Assembly: GCF_014651055.1 (NCBI RefSeq)
Contig: NZ_BMWD01000002.1
Location: 100,706 to 164,705 of the forward strand
Direction of reading: 5' to 3'
DNA: 64,000 bases
DNA from: Streptomyces fructofermentans
GTDB taxonomy: Bacteria > Actinomycetota > Actinomycetes > Streptomycetales > Streptomycetaceae
Positions 49,609-58,267 of the stretch are shown in pieces (position 1 is the stretch's first letter; each line of letters begins with the position of its first letter). The position numbers were made by a program, and so were the translations under genes. The notes beneath the pieces are model-generated. The model saw only the letters and a program-made list of their open reading frames with translations. It was not told the origin of the DNA and did no database searches.

Positions 49609-50631
49609 GTGACGGGCAAGCGAGTACGACCCGTCCTTCTCGTGACGCTGCTCGGTGCCGCACTGGCCGTGCTCTGCCTGCTCTCGCTGGCACTCGGAGC
49701 GGCGAACGTCCCCCCTGACCAGGTGCTCCGGGCCCTGGCCGGCGACGCGCCGAGCCGGTTCGTGGACAACGTCGTCTGGTCGGCACGCGTCCCGCGCACC
49801 GCGCTCGCCCTCACCGCCGGCGCCGCCCTCGGACTGTCCGGCGCGCTCATGCAGGCCCTGACCCGCAACCCCCTCGCCGACCCCGGAGTGCTGGGGGTCA
49901 GCGCGGGCGCGGCCTTCGCCATCGTGCTGGCCGTCGGAGTGCTCGGCATCAACTCCCTGTACGGATATGTCTGGTTCGCGTTCGCCGGCGCCCTCGTGGC
50001 CACCGTCGTCGTCTACCTGCTCGGCGGACTCGGCCGCTCCGGCATGACACCGGTGAAACTGGCGCTCGCGGGCGTGGCCGTCACCTCGCTGCTGTGGTCG
50101 TTCACCCAGGCCATCGTCCTGACCGACGTGGACGCGCTCGACCGCTACCGGTTCTGGTCCGCCGGGTCGCTCGCCGACACGGACGACGGAACGGTCTGGC
50201 GGGTCCTGCCCTTCCTCGCCGTCGGCGCGGTCCTGGCCCTGGCCTGCGCACCGGCCCTCAACAGCCTGGCGCTGGGCGACGACGTGGCGGCCTCCCTCGG
50301 CCGGCGCCTCGGCCTGGTGCGGCTCCAGGGCGTGGCCGCGATCACCCTGCTGACCGGGGCCGCGGTCGCGGTGATCGGCCCGGTCGTCTTCATCGGCCTG
50401 GTGGTCCCCCACGTCGCCCGCGTACTCGCCCAGGCGGCGGGGATCGGCCCCGACCAGCGCTGGCTGCTGCCGCTGTCCGCGGTGCTCGCGCCGATCCTGC
50501 TGATCGCCGCCGACATCCTCGGACGCCTCGTGGCCCGGCCCACCGAGATCCAGGCGGGCGTCCTCGTCGCGTTCATCGGCGGACCGTTCTTCATCGCCAT
50601 GGTCCGCCGGCGCAACCTGGCGGAGGTGTGA
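49609..50631 (+). CDS. FecCD-type siderophore ABC transporter permease
   Basis: Membrane protein of 340 residues from GTG 49609 (GGAG eight bases before); the TTG at 49588 is in frame but has no spacing from its AAGGGAG. It has about nine to ten hydrophobic helices and the family motifs PRTALALTAGAALGLSGALM, RNPLADPGVLGVSAGAA and the ATPase-contacting loop GPVVFIGLVVPHVAR. It is one half of a type II importer permease that takes up Fe-siderophore. It is first in an operon with a second permease (two bases between stop and start) and an ATPase, but without a binding protein, which is encoded at 60450. Confidence 0.93.
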   Translation: MTGKRVRPVLLVTLLGAALAVLCLLSLALGAANVPPDQVLRALAGDAPSRFVDNVVWSARVPRTALALTAGAALGLSGALMQALTRNPLADPGVLGVSAGAAFAIVLAVGVLGINSLYGYVWFAFAGALVATVVVYLLGGLGRSGMTPVKLALAGVAVTSLLWSFTQAIVLTDVDALDRYRFWSAGSLADTDDGTVWRVLPFLAVGAVLALACAPALNSLALGDDVAASLGRRLGLVRLQGVAAITLLTGAAVAVIGPVVFIGLVVPHVARVLAQAAGIGPDQRWLLPLSAVLAPILLIAADILGRLVARPTEIQAGVLVAFIGGPFFIAMVRRRNLAEV

Positions 50632-50633
50632 GC

Positions 50634-51755
50634 GTGACGAACTCGACAAGTACGGACCATCCTCCGAAGTCCCCCCTCAAGTCGGGCCCCCGGAAGGGTG
50701 GTTCGGCGGGCACCGCCGGGTTCCGCACCTACCGGCTCGCCCTGCCGCCGGTCTCCGGGGTCCTCCGGCCCCGGCTGGCGGCTCTCTGCCTGCTGCTGTC
50801 CGCGGGCGTGTTCCTGCTGTTCTGCTGGGGTCTGTCCATCGGCGACTACCCGATCGGCTTCGCCGACGTCGTACGCGCCCTGACCGGCTCGGGCGACCCC
50901 GGCACCGTGCTCGTGGTGCAGGAACTGCGGCTGCCGCGCGCCCTGGTGGCGCTGCTTGCCGGGCTGGCCTTCGGCGTGTCCGGCGGGCTGTTCCAGACCA
51001 TGACCCGCAACCCCCTGGCCAGCCCCGACATGATCGGCCTCACCCAGGGCGCCGGCACCGCGGTCGTGGCGGGCATCGTCCTGGGCTGGGACGGCGGGCT
51101 GGGCACCCAGGCCCTCGGCCTGCTCGGCGCGTTCGTCACGGCCGTGACCGTGTACCTGCTCGCCTGGCGGCGCGGCACCACCGGGTACCGCATCATCCTG
51201 GTCGGCATCGGCGTGGCGTGGATCTGCACGAGCGCCACCGACTACCTGGTGGCCAGGGCCGGCCGCTTCCAGGCACAGGCCTCCCTCGGCTGGCTCGTCG
51301 GCAACCTCAACGGCCGTACGTGGGACCAGGTGGGCCCGCTCGCCGCGGCCTTGGCGGTGCTGCTGCCGGCGGCACTGCTGCTCGGTCGGCTGCTGCGCAC
51401 CCTGCAGCTCGGCGACGACGTCGCCACCGGCCTCGGCACCCGGGTGCAGCCCGTGCGCCTGGCCATCCTGCTCACCGGTGTCGGCCTGATCGCCTTCGCC
51501 ACGGCGTCGGCGGGACCCGTCGCGTTCGTGGCGCTCGCCGCCCCGCAGATCGCCCAGCGGCTCGCGGGCACCGCCTGGCCGCCGACCCTCGCCTCAGGTC
51601 TGACCGGGGCCCTCGTCGTCCTGGGCAGCGACCTCATCGCCCGTACGCTCGTCTCCGGCATGGAACTGCCGGTCGGAATCGTCACCGGCGTGCTCGGCGC
51701 ACCGGTCCTGCTCTGGCTGCTCGTCCGCGCCAACCGCGCGGGTTCAGGAGGTTGA
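50634..51755 (+). CDS. FecCD-type siderophore ABC transporter permease
   Basis: Second permease, 373 residues from GTG 50634, two bases after the first permease stop. After a disordered, Pro/Lys-rich N-terminus of about 40 residues come about nine hydrophobic helices. Motifs: LRLPRALVALLAGLAFGVSG, RNPLASPDMIGLTQGAG and GPVAFVALAAPQIAQRL. It pairs with the upstream permease to form the heterodimeric membrane channel for Fe-siderophore uptake. The next gene, the ATPase, follows after four bases. Confidence 0.93.
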   Translation: MTNSTSTDHPPKSPLKSGPRKGGSAGTAGFRTYRLALPPVSGVLRPRLAALCLLLSAGVFLLFCWGLSIGDYPIGFADVVRALTGSGDPGTVLVVQELRLPRALVALLAGLAFGVSGGLFQTMTRNPLASPDMIGLTQGAGTAVVAGIVLGWDGGLGTQALGLLGAFVTAVTVYLLAWRRGTTGYRIILVGIGVAWICTSATDYLVARAGRFQAQASLGWLVGNLNGRTWDQVGPLAAALAVLLPAALLLGRLLRTLQLGDDVATGLGTRVQPVRLAILLTGVGLIAFATASAGPVAFVALAAPQIAQRLAGTAWPPTLASGLTGALVVLGSDLIARTLVSGMELPVGIVTGVLGAPVLLWLLVRANRAGSGG

Positions 51756-51759
51756 TCAC

Positions 51760-52710
51760 ATGTCGGCTGAACCCCTGTCGACCGGCCGTGTGTCGGACGC
51801 CGTCCCGTCCGAGGGACGCGCGCCGGCCGCCGACCCCGACCTGCGCGCGCACGGGCTGCGGCTCGCCTACGACAACCGGCTCGTCGTCGACGACCTGGAC
51901 CTGGCCGTGCCGCCCGGCCGGATCACGGCCATCGTCGGCGCCAACGCGTGCGGCAAGTCGACCCTGCTGCGCGCCCTCGCCAGGCTGCTCGCGCCCCGAG
52001 AGGGGGCCGTCCACCTGGACGGCCGGGCCCTGCACTCCATCCCCAGCCGGGAGTTGGCCCAGCGGCTGGGCATCCTGCCGCAGAGCCCGGTCGCGCCCGA
52101 GGGGCTGACCGTGATCGACCTGGTCAATCGCGGCCGGTCACCGCACCAGACGTGGTGGCGCCAGTGGTCCAAGGCCGACGAACTGGCCGTTCACCGGGCG
52201 CTGGACGCCACCGACATGACCGATCTCGCGGACCGGCCCGTCGACGAACTGTCCGGCGGGCAGCGCCAGCGCGCGTGGATCGCGATGGCGGTCGCGCAGG
52301 GCACCCCCGTGCTGCTGCTCGACGAGCCGACGACGTATCTCGACCTGGCCCACCAGATCGACGTCCTGGACCTGATCACGGACCTCAACCGGCGCGAGAA
52401 CCGGACGATCGTGATGGTGCTGCACGATCTCAACCAGGCCTGCCGGTACGCCGATCATGTCGTCGCGATGAAGTCCGGGCGGATCGTGGCGGAGGGGAGT
52501 CCTGAGGAGGTCATCACCGCCGGGACGGTGGAGGACGTCTTCGACCTGAGCTGCCGGATCGCGATGGATCCGGTCAGCGGGACTCCGCTCGTCATTCCGA
52601 TGGGACGGCATCATGGTGGGGCTCCGCCGGTTCCGGGGGCGTCGGGGACTTCGGAGTCTCCTGGGTCACCTGGGTCTCCGCTGGAGGGGGCCGTGCGTAC
52701 GGGGAAGTGA
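51760..52710 (+). CDS. FepC/FecE-type siderophore ABC transporter ATPase
   Basis: Protein of 316 residues from ATG 51760 behind AGGAGGT. Walker A is GANACGKSTLL, signature LSGGQRQRAWIA, Walker B VLLLDEPTTYLDL, H-loop MVLHDLNQA, all intact. Residues 1-28 and the last 35 are low-complexity; the C-terminal Gly/Ser/Pro stretch is unusual for the family. It energises the two permeases encoded immediately upstream. Operon organisation and the iron box at 49564 indicate iron-repressed expression. Confidence 0.95.
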   Translation: MSAEPLSTGRVSDAVPSEGRAPAADPDLRAHGLRLAYDNRLVVDDLDLAVPPGRITAIVGANACGKSTLLRALARLLAPREGAVHLDGRALHSIPSRELAQRLGILPQSPVAPEGLTVIDLVNRGRSPHQTWWRQWSKADELAVHRALDATDMTDLADRPVDELSGGQRQRAWIAMAVAQGTPVLLLDEPTTYLDLAHQIDVLDLITDLNRRENRTIVMVLHDLNQACRYADHVVAMKSGRIVAEGSPEEVITAGTVEDVFDLSCRIAMDPVSGTPLVIPMGRHHGGAPPVPGASGTSESPGSPGSPLEGAVRTGK

Positions 52711-52843
52711 GGCGGGTGGCGTCTCTTTCAGGGGTGCCTTGCGTCGGCCTCCGGGGTGGGGCGCGCCACCCGTTCGCCTGCCGCGGGCCCTGGTGTCGTT
52801 GGCCGCCGGCCGGGGTTGCAGCGGGAGGGCGAGCCCTTGTGAA

Positions 52844-53040
52844 GCGCGCAGTTCCCCGCGCCCCCAAGACGGGCGTTGCCCTCCGACCGAGGTGGCAGCC
52901 TGCGGACAAACGCCCGCTGAGTGCGCCGTTCCCCGCGCCCCCAACAAGGGCGTTGCCCTCCGACCGACGTTGCAGCCTGCGGGCAAACGCCCGTTGAGCG
53001 CGCCGTTCCCCGCGCCCCCAAGACGGGCATGGCCTCCGGC
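52844..53040. repeat. Tandem repeat, 77-bp unit, two full copies and a partial third
   Basis: Copies at 52844-52920, 52921-52997 and 52998-53040 share GTTCCCCGCGCCCCCAA, then GCGTTGCCCTCCGACCGA and CAAACGCCCG. The GTTCCCCGCGCCCCC element is common between Streptomyces genes. The repeat fills the gap between the ATPase and the convergent kinase gene; no gene is seen in 52711-53111. Confidence 0.8.
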
Positions 53041-53111
53041 CGGTGGGTGCCCGGGGCGGGTGGTGCCCGCCGGACGGCGCGGGGTGGGCGCGGGCGTCCG
53101 GCGGGGGCGGG

Positions 53112-53996
53112 TCAGTCCGGGACGATCGTCGTGCCGGTGCCGACCGCGCCGGTCAGACCGTCCAGCAGGGCGTGCGGCGCACGCCCGTCGAGCACCCTGA
53201 CGGCGGCGACACCGGACCTGACGGCGCGCAGGCACGCCTCCATCTTGGGTCCCATGCCGCCGTCCAAACCCGGCAGCAGCCGCTCCAGTTCCCGCGCGCC
53301 GATCCGGGCGACGACCCGGTCGCTGCGCGGCCAGTCGGCGTACAGGCCCGCCACGTCGGTGAGGACCACCAGCGCCCGCGTTCCCAGCGCGGCGGCGAGC
53401 GCGCCCGCCGCCGTGTCGGCGTTGACGTTGTAGACCTGCCCGTCCTCACCGCGGCCGACCGACGAGACCACCGGGATGTGGCCGCTGTCCAGCAGGATGC
53501 GCACCACCGCGGTGTTGACCCGCGTCACGTCGCCGACCAGCCCGATGTCGACGCACTCGCCGCCCACCTCGGCGTACCGCTTGACGGCGGTCAGGGTGTG
53601 CCCGTCCTCGCCGCTCAGCCCGACCGCGTACGGCCCGTCCTCGTTGAGCAGCCCGACAAGCTCCTTCTGGACCTTGCCGGACAGCACCATCCGGACGACC
53701 TCCATGGTCTCCTCGGTGGTGACCCGCAGCCCCTGGAGGAAGCGGGACTTCAGGCCCAGCCGGTCCAGGTGCGCGCCGATCTGCGGTCCCCCGCCGTGCA
53801 CCACGACCGGCCTGACTCCGGCGCGCCGCAGGGCGACGACGTCCTGCGCGAAGGCCCGCCGCAGTCCGTCGTCGGTCATGGCGTGACCGCCGTACTTGAC
53901 GACGACCGTGGTGCCGCGCAGGGGTTCGAGCGCCGCGAGCCGGTCGTCGGCCGGCGCGGCGGGGGCGACCGGCTCGATCACGGCGGCGTCGCTCAC
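53112..53996 (-). CDS. Acetylglutamate kinase paralogue (ArgB family)
   Basis: Protein of 294 residues from GTG 53996, which overlaps the formyltransferase stop as GTGA. Amino-acid kinase motifs are intact: VVKYGGHAM with the phosphate-binding Lys, [19 protein letters not shown], and [18 protein letters not shown]. ArgB phosphorylates N-acetylglutamate, the committed step to ornithine. Ornithine is the precursor of the hydroxamate units, so this extra copy should raise precursor supply when iron is scarce. A housekeeping argB would be expected elsewhere with the other arg genes. The family call is firm; the supply role is inferred. Confidence 0.88.
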   Translation of the reverse strand: MSDAAVIEPVAPAAPADDRLAALEPLRGTTVVVKYGGHAMTDDGLRRAFAQDVVALRRAGVRPVVVHGGGPQIGAHLDRLGLKSRFLQGLRVTTEETMEVVRMVLSGKVQKELVGLLNEDGPYAVGLSGEDGHTLTAVKRYAEVGGECVDIGLVGDVTRVNTAVVRILLDSGHIPVVSSVGRGEDGQVYNVNADTAAGALAAALGTRALVVLTDVAGLYADWPRSDRVVARIGARELERLLPGLDGGMGPKMEACLRAVRSGVAAVRVLDGRAPHALLDGLTGAVGTGTTIVPD

Positions 53997-54940
53997 GGAC
54001 GGGCCGTCAGGTAGCCGCCCATCGTACGGAAGTAGTCGGTCGCCGCGAGTTCGGTGCCGTCCTCCGTGCGCACGCGCTTGACGACCAGGCCGGGCAGCCT
54101 GCCGTTGCGTGCCTGGGCGCCCGCGACGACCACGACACCGTCGCCCTCGCGGATGAAGATGCGGCCCGGGGTGCCGCCGTAACGGCCCTGCGACACCTCG
54201 GACTCGACGATCCTGATCCGTGCCCCGCGGTGGTGGGTGAAGGCGTTGGGGTACGGGTCGCACTGGGCGCGCACCAGCCGCTCGATGTCCTCGGCGGGCC
54301 AGGTCCAGTCGATCCGGCTGTCCTCCAGGGACCGCTTGTGGAAGAAGCTGGCCCTGCTGCGGTCCTGCGGTATCCAGCGGGCCCGGCCGGAGGCGATCAG
54401 GTCGAGCGACTCGTTCACCACGGGCCCGATCAGGTCGACCGTGCGGTGGAACAGGTCCGTGACCGTGTCCTTCGCGCCCACCGGCACGGCACGCTGCAGC
54501 AGCACGTCGCCCGCGTCCAGTTCGGCGTTCATCCGGTGTGCGGTGACCCCGACCTGGCGCTCGCCGTTGATGAGGGCCCAGATCAGCGGCGAGAAGCCCG
54601 CGTAGGCCGGCAGCAGCGAGTCGTGCACGTTGAGAGTGCCGTGCTGCGGGAGGTCGAAGACCTCCGGGGGCAGCACGGTCCGCCAGTTGTTGGCGACGAT
54701 GAGGTCCGGCTCCACGTCCCGCAGGGCGGTGAGGAGTTCGGCGTCGTCGGGCCGGTTGCGCAGCAGCACCGGGACGTCGTGCTTCTCGGCCAGTTCGGCC
54801 ACCGAGTCGTCCCAGATCTTCTCGTACACGTGGTCGCTCTTGGGGTGGGTCACCGCCATCACCACCTCGTGGTCGGACTCCAGCAGAGCCTGGAGCGTGC
54901 GATGCCCCCAGGTCTGATAGCCGAACATGACGACCCGCAT
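53993..54940 (-). CDS. N5-hydroxyornithine formyltransferase (CchA-like)
   Basis: Protein of 315 residues from ATG 54940 (AGGAGAGG upstream); nine in-frame codons further upstream are unlikely. It is a methionyl-tRNA-formyltransferase-fold enzyme: [12 protein letters not shown] at the N-terminus, then [19 protein letters not shown] with the catalytic N-x-H and SLLP loop, and [10 protein letters not shown] with the catalytic Asp. In coelichelin-type pathways this family transfers formyl from formyl-tetrahydrofolate to N5-hydroxyornithine. It is divergent from the N-monooxygenase gene, with an iron box between them that can serve both. It is co-transcribed with the acetylglutamate kinase. Confidence 0.9.
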   Translation of the reverse strand: MRVVMFGYQTWGHRTLQALLESDHEVVMAVTHPKSDHVYEKIWDDSVAELAEKHDVPVLLRNRPDDAELLTALRDVEPDLIVANNWRTVLPPEVFDLPQHGTLNVHDSLLPAYAGFSPLIWALINGERQVGVTAHRMNAELDAGDVLLQRAVPVGAKDTVTDLFHRTVDLIGPVVNESLDLIASGRARWIPQDRSRASFFHKRSLEDSRIDWTWPAEDIERLVRAQCDPYPNAFTHHRGARIRIVESEVSQGRYGGTPGRIFIREGDGVVVVAGAQARNGRLPGLVVKRVRTEDGTELAATDYFRTMGGYLTARP

Positions 54941-54969
54941 AGTCGATCCTCTCCTAGGACACACCATTG

Positions 54970-54988
54970 CAAGGTAAGGCTAACCTTA
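54970..54988. promoter_or_regulatory. Iron box between formyltransferase and monooxygenase genes
   Basis: CAAGGTAAGGCTAACCTTA matches the DmdR/IdeR operator closely. It lies 30 bases from the formyltransferase start and 38 bases from the monooxygenase start, so one site can control both divergent genes. Confidence 0.85.
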
Positions 54989-55025
54989 TTTAACATCAGT
55001 GGCGCCTAGGGGAAGGAAAGTTGCG

Positions 55026-56366
55026 GTGAACGCACTGCACGACGAACCGGACGCCGTCCTTGACGTGCTCGGAATCGGTTTCGGGCCGTCAAATCTCGCT
55101 CTCGCCATAGCGGTCGAGGAACACAACGCAGGAGCCGCTCCGGAGGACCGGATCAGCGCGGCGTTCCTGGAGCGCCAGCCGTCGTTCGGCTGGCACCGGG
55201 GAATGCTCATCGAAGACGCCACGATGCAGGTCTCCTTTCTCAAGGACCTGGTCACCATGCGCAACCCGACCAGCGACTTCAGCTTCCTGTGCTTCCTGCG
55301 GGACCGGGGCAGGATGGTGGACTTCCTCAACGCGAAGACCCTCTTCCCGCTGCGGATCGAGTTCCACGAGTACTTCGAGTGGGCCGCGGCCCGGGTCTCG
55401 CACTTGGTCGAGTACTCCGACGAGGTCGTCTCGGTGGAGCCGGTGACGGGGGACGACGGGGAGGTCCGCTGGCTGGACGTGGTCAGCCGGGTGCCCGGCG
55501 AGCCCGGGCGGACCGTCACGCGAAGGGCCCGCAACATCTCGGTGGCCGTCGGACTGGAGCCTCACCTGCCGCCCGACACCGCACTGTCGGACCGCATCTG
55601 GCACAACAGCCAGCTGGTACCGCGCGTACGGGAGTTGAACGAGTCGGACACCCCGGTGGGCCGGGTCCTGGTGCTCGGTGCGGGCCAGAGCGCCGCCGAG
55701 GCGGTCGACTACCTGCACCAGTCGTTCCCCGAGGCGGAGATCTGCGCGATCTTCGCGAAGTACGGGTACACCCCGGCCGACGACAGCCCGTTCGCCAACC
55801 GGATCTTCGACCCTGAGGCCGTGGACGTGTACTTCCGGTCCACACCGGAGGTGAAGCAGTCCCTCGTCGACTACCACCGCAGCACCAACTACTCGGTGGT
55901 CGACATGGATCTGATCGAGTCGCTGTACGCGACGATGTACCGCGAGAAGGTCCAGGGCAAGGAACGGCTGCGGCTGCGCAACGTGTCGCGCATCCGGGAC
56001 GTACGCAGCCTGGACGACAACCTGGAGGTCACCGTCGAGTACCTCCCCACTGGCGAGCGGGAGGTGCTCTCCGCCGACCTGCTCGTGCACGCCACCGGCT
56101 ACCGGCCCAGAGACCTCGACACCCTGCTGGGCAGGACCGCGAAACTCTGCCTGCGGGACGACAAGGACGCCGTGCGCGTCGGACGCGACCACCGTGTCGA
56201 GCTGTCGCCCGAGGTCACGGCCGGCATCTACCTGCAAGGAGCCACCGAGCACACCCACGGCCTGACCTCGACCCTGCTGTCCACCACGGCGGTCCGGTCC
56301 GGCGAGATCCTCGGTTCACTGCTCGCCCACCGCGCCGACGACCTGGTGGCGGGGCAGGCCGGCTGA
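55026..56366 (+). CDS. L-ornithine N5-monooxygenase (CchB/SidA-like)
   Basis: Flavin-dependent enzyme of 446 residues. I chose GTG 55026 because AAGGAAAG precedes it; GTG 54999 would put the ribosome site inside the gene. FAD-binding GIGFGPSNLALA lies near the N-terminus, with the family residues FGWHRGMLIEDATMQVSFLK, NADPH-binding VLGAGQSAAEAVDYL, and the C-terminal LVHATGYRP and HGLTSTLLST. It hydroxylates ornithine at N5, the first committed step to hydroxamate units. It is divergent from the formyltransferase under a shared iron box. Substrate choice (Orn over Lys) is inferred from the hydroxyornithine code of A3 and the adjacent formyltransferase. Confidence 0.93.
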   Translation: MNALHDEPDAVLDVLGIGFGPSNLALAIAVEEHNAGAAPEDRISAAFLERQPSFGWHRGMLIEDATMQVSFLKDLVTMRNPTSDFSFLCFLRDRGRMVDFLNAKTLFPLRIEFHEYFEWAAARVSHLVEYSDEVVSVEPVTGDDGEVRWLDVVSRVPGEPGRTVTRRARNISVAVGLEPHLPPDTALSDRIWHNSQLVPRVRELNESDTPVGRVLVLGAGQSAAEAVDYLHQSFPEAEICAIFAKYGYTPADDSPFANRIFDPEAVDVYFRSTPEVKQSLVDYHRSTNYSVVDMDLIESLYATMYREKVQGKERLRLRNVSRIRDVRSLDDNLEVTVEYLPTGEREVLSADLLVHATGYRPRDLDTLLGRTAKLCLRDDKDAVRVGRDHRVELSPEVTAGIYLQGATEHTHGLTSTLLSTTAVRSGEILGSLLAHRADDLVAGQAG

Positions 56367-56522
56367 ACCGCGCACGGGCCCGGGACGCGGTGACCCCGGA
56401 CCGGCACACACGGGGTGGCGGCACGGCCGCCGCGCCCGGGTGCGGCGGTCCGGACCGGCGCACCGCCATCCCCGCACCACCGGGCCCGACTTGGCGCTCC
56501 GTCACTGGGCACCACATGGCAC

Positions 56523-56541
56523 TTAGAGTAGCCTCACCTAA
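56523..56541. promoter_or_regulatory. Iron box upstream of the exporter-fold ABC operon
   Basis: TTAGAGTAGCCTCACCTAA, a slightly weaker match to the DmdR/IdeR consensus, lies 31 bases before the GTG at 56573. Confidence 0.75.
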
Positions 56542-56572
56542 GTTTTCTTTGTCCGATCCCGGAGGGGTGCGG

Positions 56573-58267
56573 GTGAGTCCTTCATATCCGACAGGGCGGG
56601 ACGTCCTTCGGAAATCGGTCGGAGGTCAGCGACGCGACGTCGCCCTCGGCTCGTTGCTCGGTTCCGGCCACCAGATGGGCGAGGCGCTTGTCCCCGTCCT
56701 CATCGGCGTGGTCATCGACCGGGCCGTCACCCGCTCCGACACGGGCGCCCTGCTCCTGTGGCTCGGCGTCCTCGCCGTGGTCTACGTGGCACTCGCGCTG
56801 AGCTGGCGCTTCGGCGCGTGGTCCGGCGACCGCTCGGCGGCCATGGCCGAGCACGAGCTGCGCGTCACCCTCGTACGGCGGGTGCTGCACCCGTGCGGCG
56901 GGGCCGAGGAGGGCAGGCTGCCCGGCGCGCTGGCCAACATCGCCACGGAGGACGCCAAGCGGGTCGGCGCGGTCAACACCGCGCTCATGTACGGGATATC
57001 GGCGCTGGTCGGCATCCTCACCTGCGCCGTCGTCCTGCTCCGCAGCTCGCTCACACTCGGTCTGGTCGTCCTGCTCGGCACCCCCGTGCTCCTGTGGCTC
57101 GGACACCTGCTGAGCAAGCCGCTGGAGACCCGCAGCGAGGCCGAGCAGGAGCGGGCCGCGCACGCCTCGGCCGTCGCCGCGGACCTGGTGGCCGGACTGC
57201 GCATCCTCAAGGGCATCGGCGGCGAGCGCACGGCCATCGACCGCTACCGCACCACCAGTCGCGAGTCGCTGCGGGCCACCCTGCGGGCCGCCCGCGCCCA
57301 GGCCTTCCAGAGCGGCATGGTGCTCTCCCTGACGGGCTGCCTGATCGCGGTCGTCGCACTCGTCGGCGGCCGACTGGCCGCCGAAGGCGCCATCAGCCTG
57401 GGCCAGTTGGTCTCGGCGGTCGGACTCGCGCTCTTCCTGCTCGGCCCGCTGGAAGTGCTCGCCTGGGCCAACGCCGAACTGGCCCAGGGTCGGGCTTCCG
57501 CCAACCGCATCGCGGAGGTCCTCGCGACGGGCCACACCGTGACCTCCGGGGACCGCGGCCTGCCCCAGCCGGTGCGCGGCGCCGTACGGCTCACCGGTGT
57601 CAGCCACGGCGGCCTGCGCGAGGTGGACCTCGACATCGCGCCCGGCGAGCTGCTCGGCGTGGTCGCCACCGACCCCGCCCACGCGACGGACCTGCTGCGG
57701 TGCCTGGCGCGAGGGGCCGACCCGGACACCGGCACGGTCACCCTGGACGACGTGTCCCTGCGGGACCTCGATCCGGCGGAGCTGCGTACGGCGATGCTGG
57801 TCGCCGACCACGACGCGGACCTCTTCGAGGGCACGGTCCTCGACAACGTCACTGCCGCCGCGCCCGATTCGGCCGACCCGGGGCCCGCCATGGCGGCGGC
57901 CGGGGTGACCCAGGTGACACTGGCCCTGCGCGACGGAGAGCACACGGCGGTCAGCGAGCGCGGCCGCTCCCTCTCCGGCGGCCAGCGCCAACGAGTCGCA
58001 CTGGCGCGGGCGTTGGCCGCGGACCGGCCGGTCCTCGTGGTGCACGATCCGACCACCGCTGTCGACACCGTGACCGAGGCGGGCATCGCCGCAGGCCTCC
58101 GCGAGATCCGCAAGGGCCGCACCACCGTCGTCGTGACCACCAGCCCCGCCCTCCTGGCGGTCACCGACCGCGTGGTGCTGCTCGACGGCGGCCGCATCAC
58201 CGACACGGCACCCCACGCCGACCTGATGGACCGTCACGCGACCTACCGTGCGGCGGTGCTGGCATGA
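56573..58267 (+). CDS. Exporter-fold ABC half-transporter with degenerate ATP-binding site
   Basis: Protein of 564 residues from GTG 56573 (GGAGGGG upstream); longer in-frame starts would place the iron box inside the gene. Six membrane helices are followed by a nucleotide-binding domain. Walker A is lost (GVVATDPAHATDLL), the Walker B Glu is Pro (VVHDPTT) and the H-loop His is missing (VTTSPALL), but the signature LSGGQRQRVALARA is perfect. The next gene overlaps by ATGA and has the opposite defects, so the two should form a heterodimer with one working ATP site. It resembles IrtA/YbtP-type siderophore transporters by context; direction of transport cannot be read from sequence. Confidence 0.88.
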   Translation: MSPSYPTGRDVLRKSVGGQRRDVALGSLLGSGHQMGEALVPVLIGVVIDRAVTRSDTGALLLWLGVLAVVYVALALSWRFGAWSGDRSAAMAEHELRVTLVRRVLHPCGGAEEGRLPGALANIATEDAKRVGAVNTALMYGISALVGILTCAVVLLRSSLTLGLVVLLGTPVLLWLGHLLSKPLETRSEAEQERAAHASAVAADLVAGLRILKGIGGERTAIDRYRTTSRESLRATLRAARAQAFQSGMVLSLTGCLIAVVALVGGRLAAEGAISLGQLVSAVGLALFLLGPLEVLAWANAELAQGRASANRIAEVLATGHTVTSGDRGLPQPVRGAVRLTGVSHGGLREVDLDIAPGELLGVVATDPAHATDLLRCLARGADPDTGTVTLDDVSLRDLDPAELRTAMLVADHDADLFEGTVLDNVTAAAPDSADPGPAMAAAGVTQVTLALRDGEHTAVSERGRSLSGGQRQRVALARALAADRPVLVVHDPTTAVDTVTEAGIAAGLREIRKGRTTVVVTTSPALLAVTDRVVLLDGGRITDTAPHADLMDRHATYRAAVLA

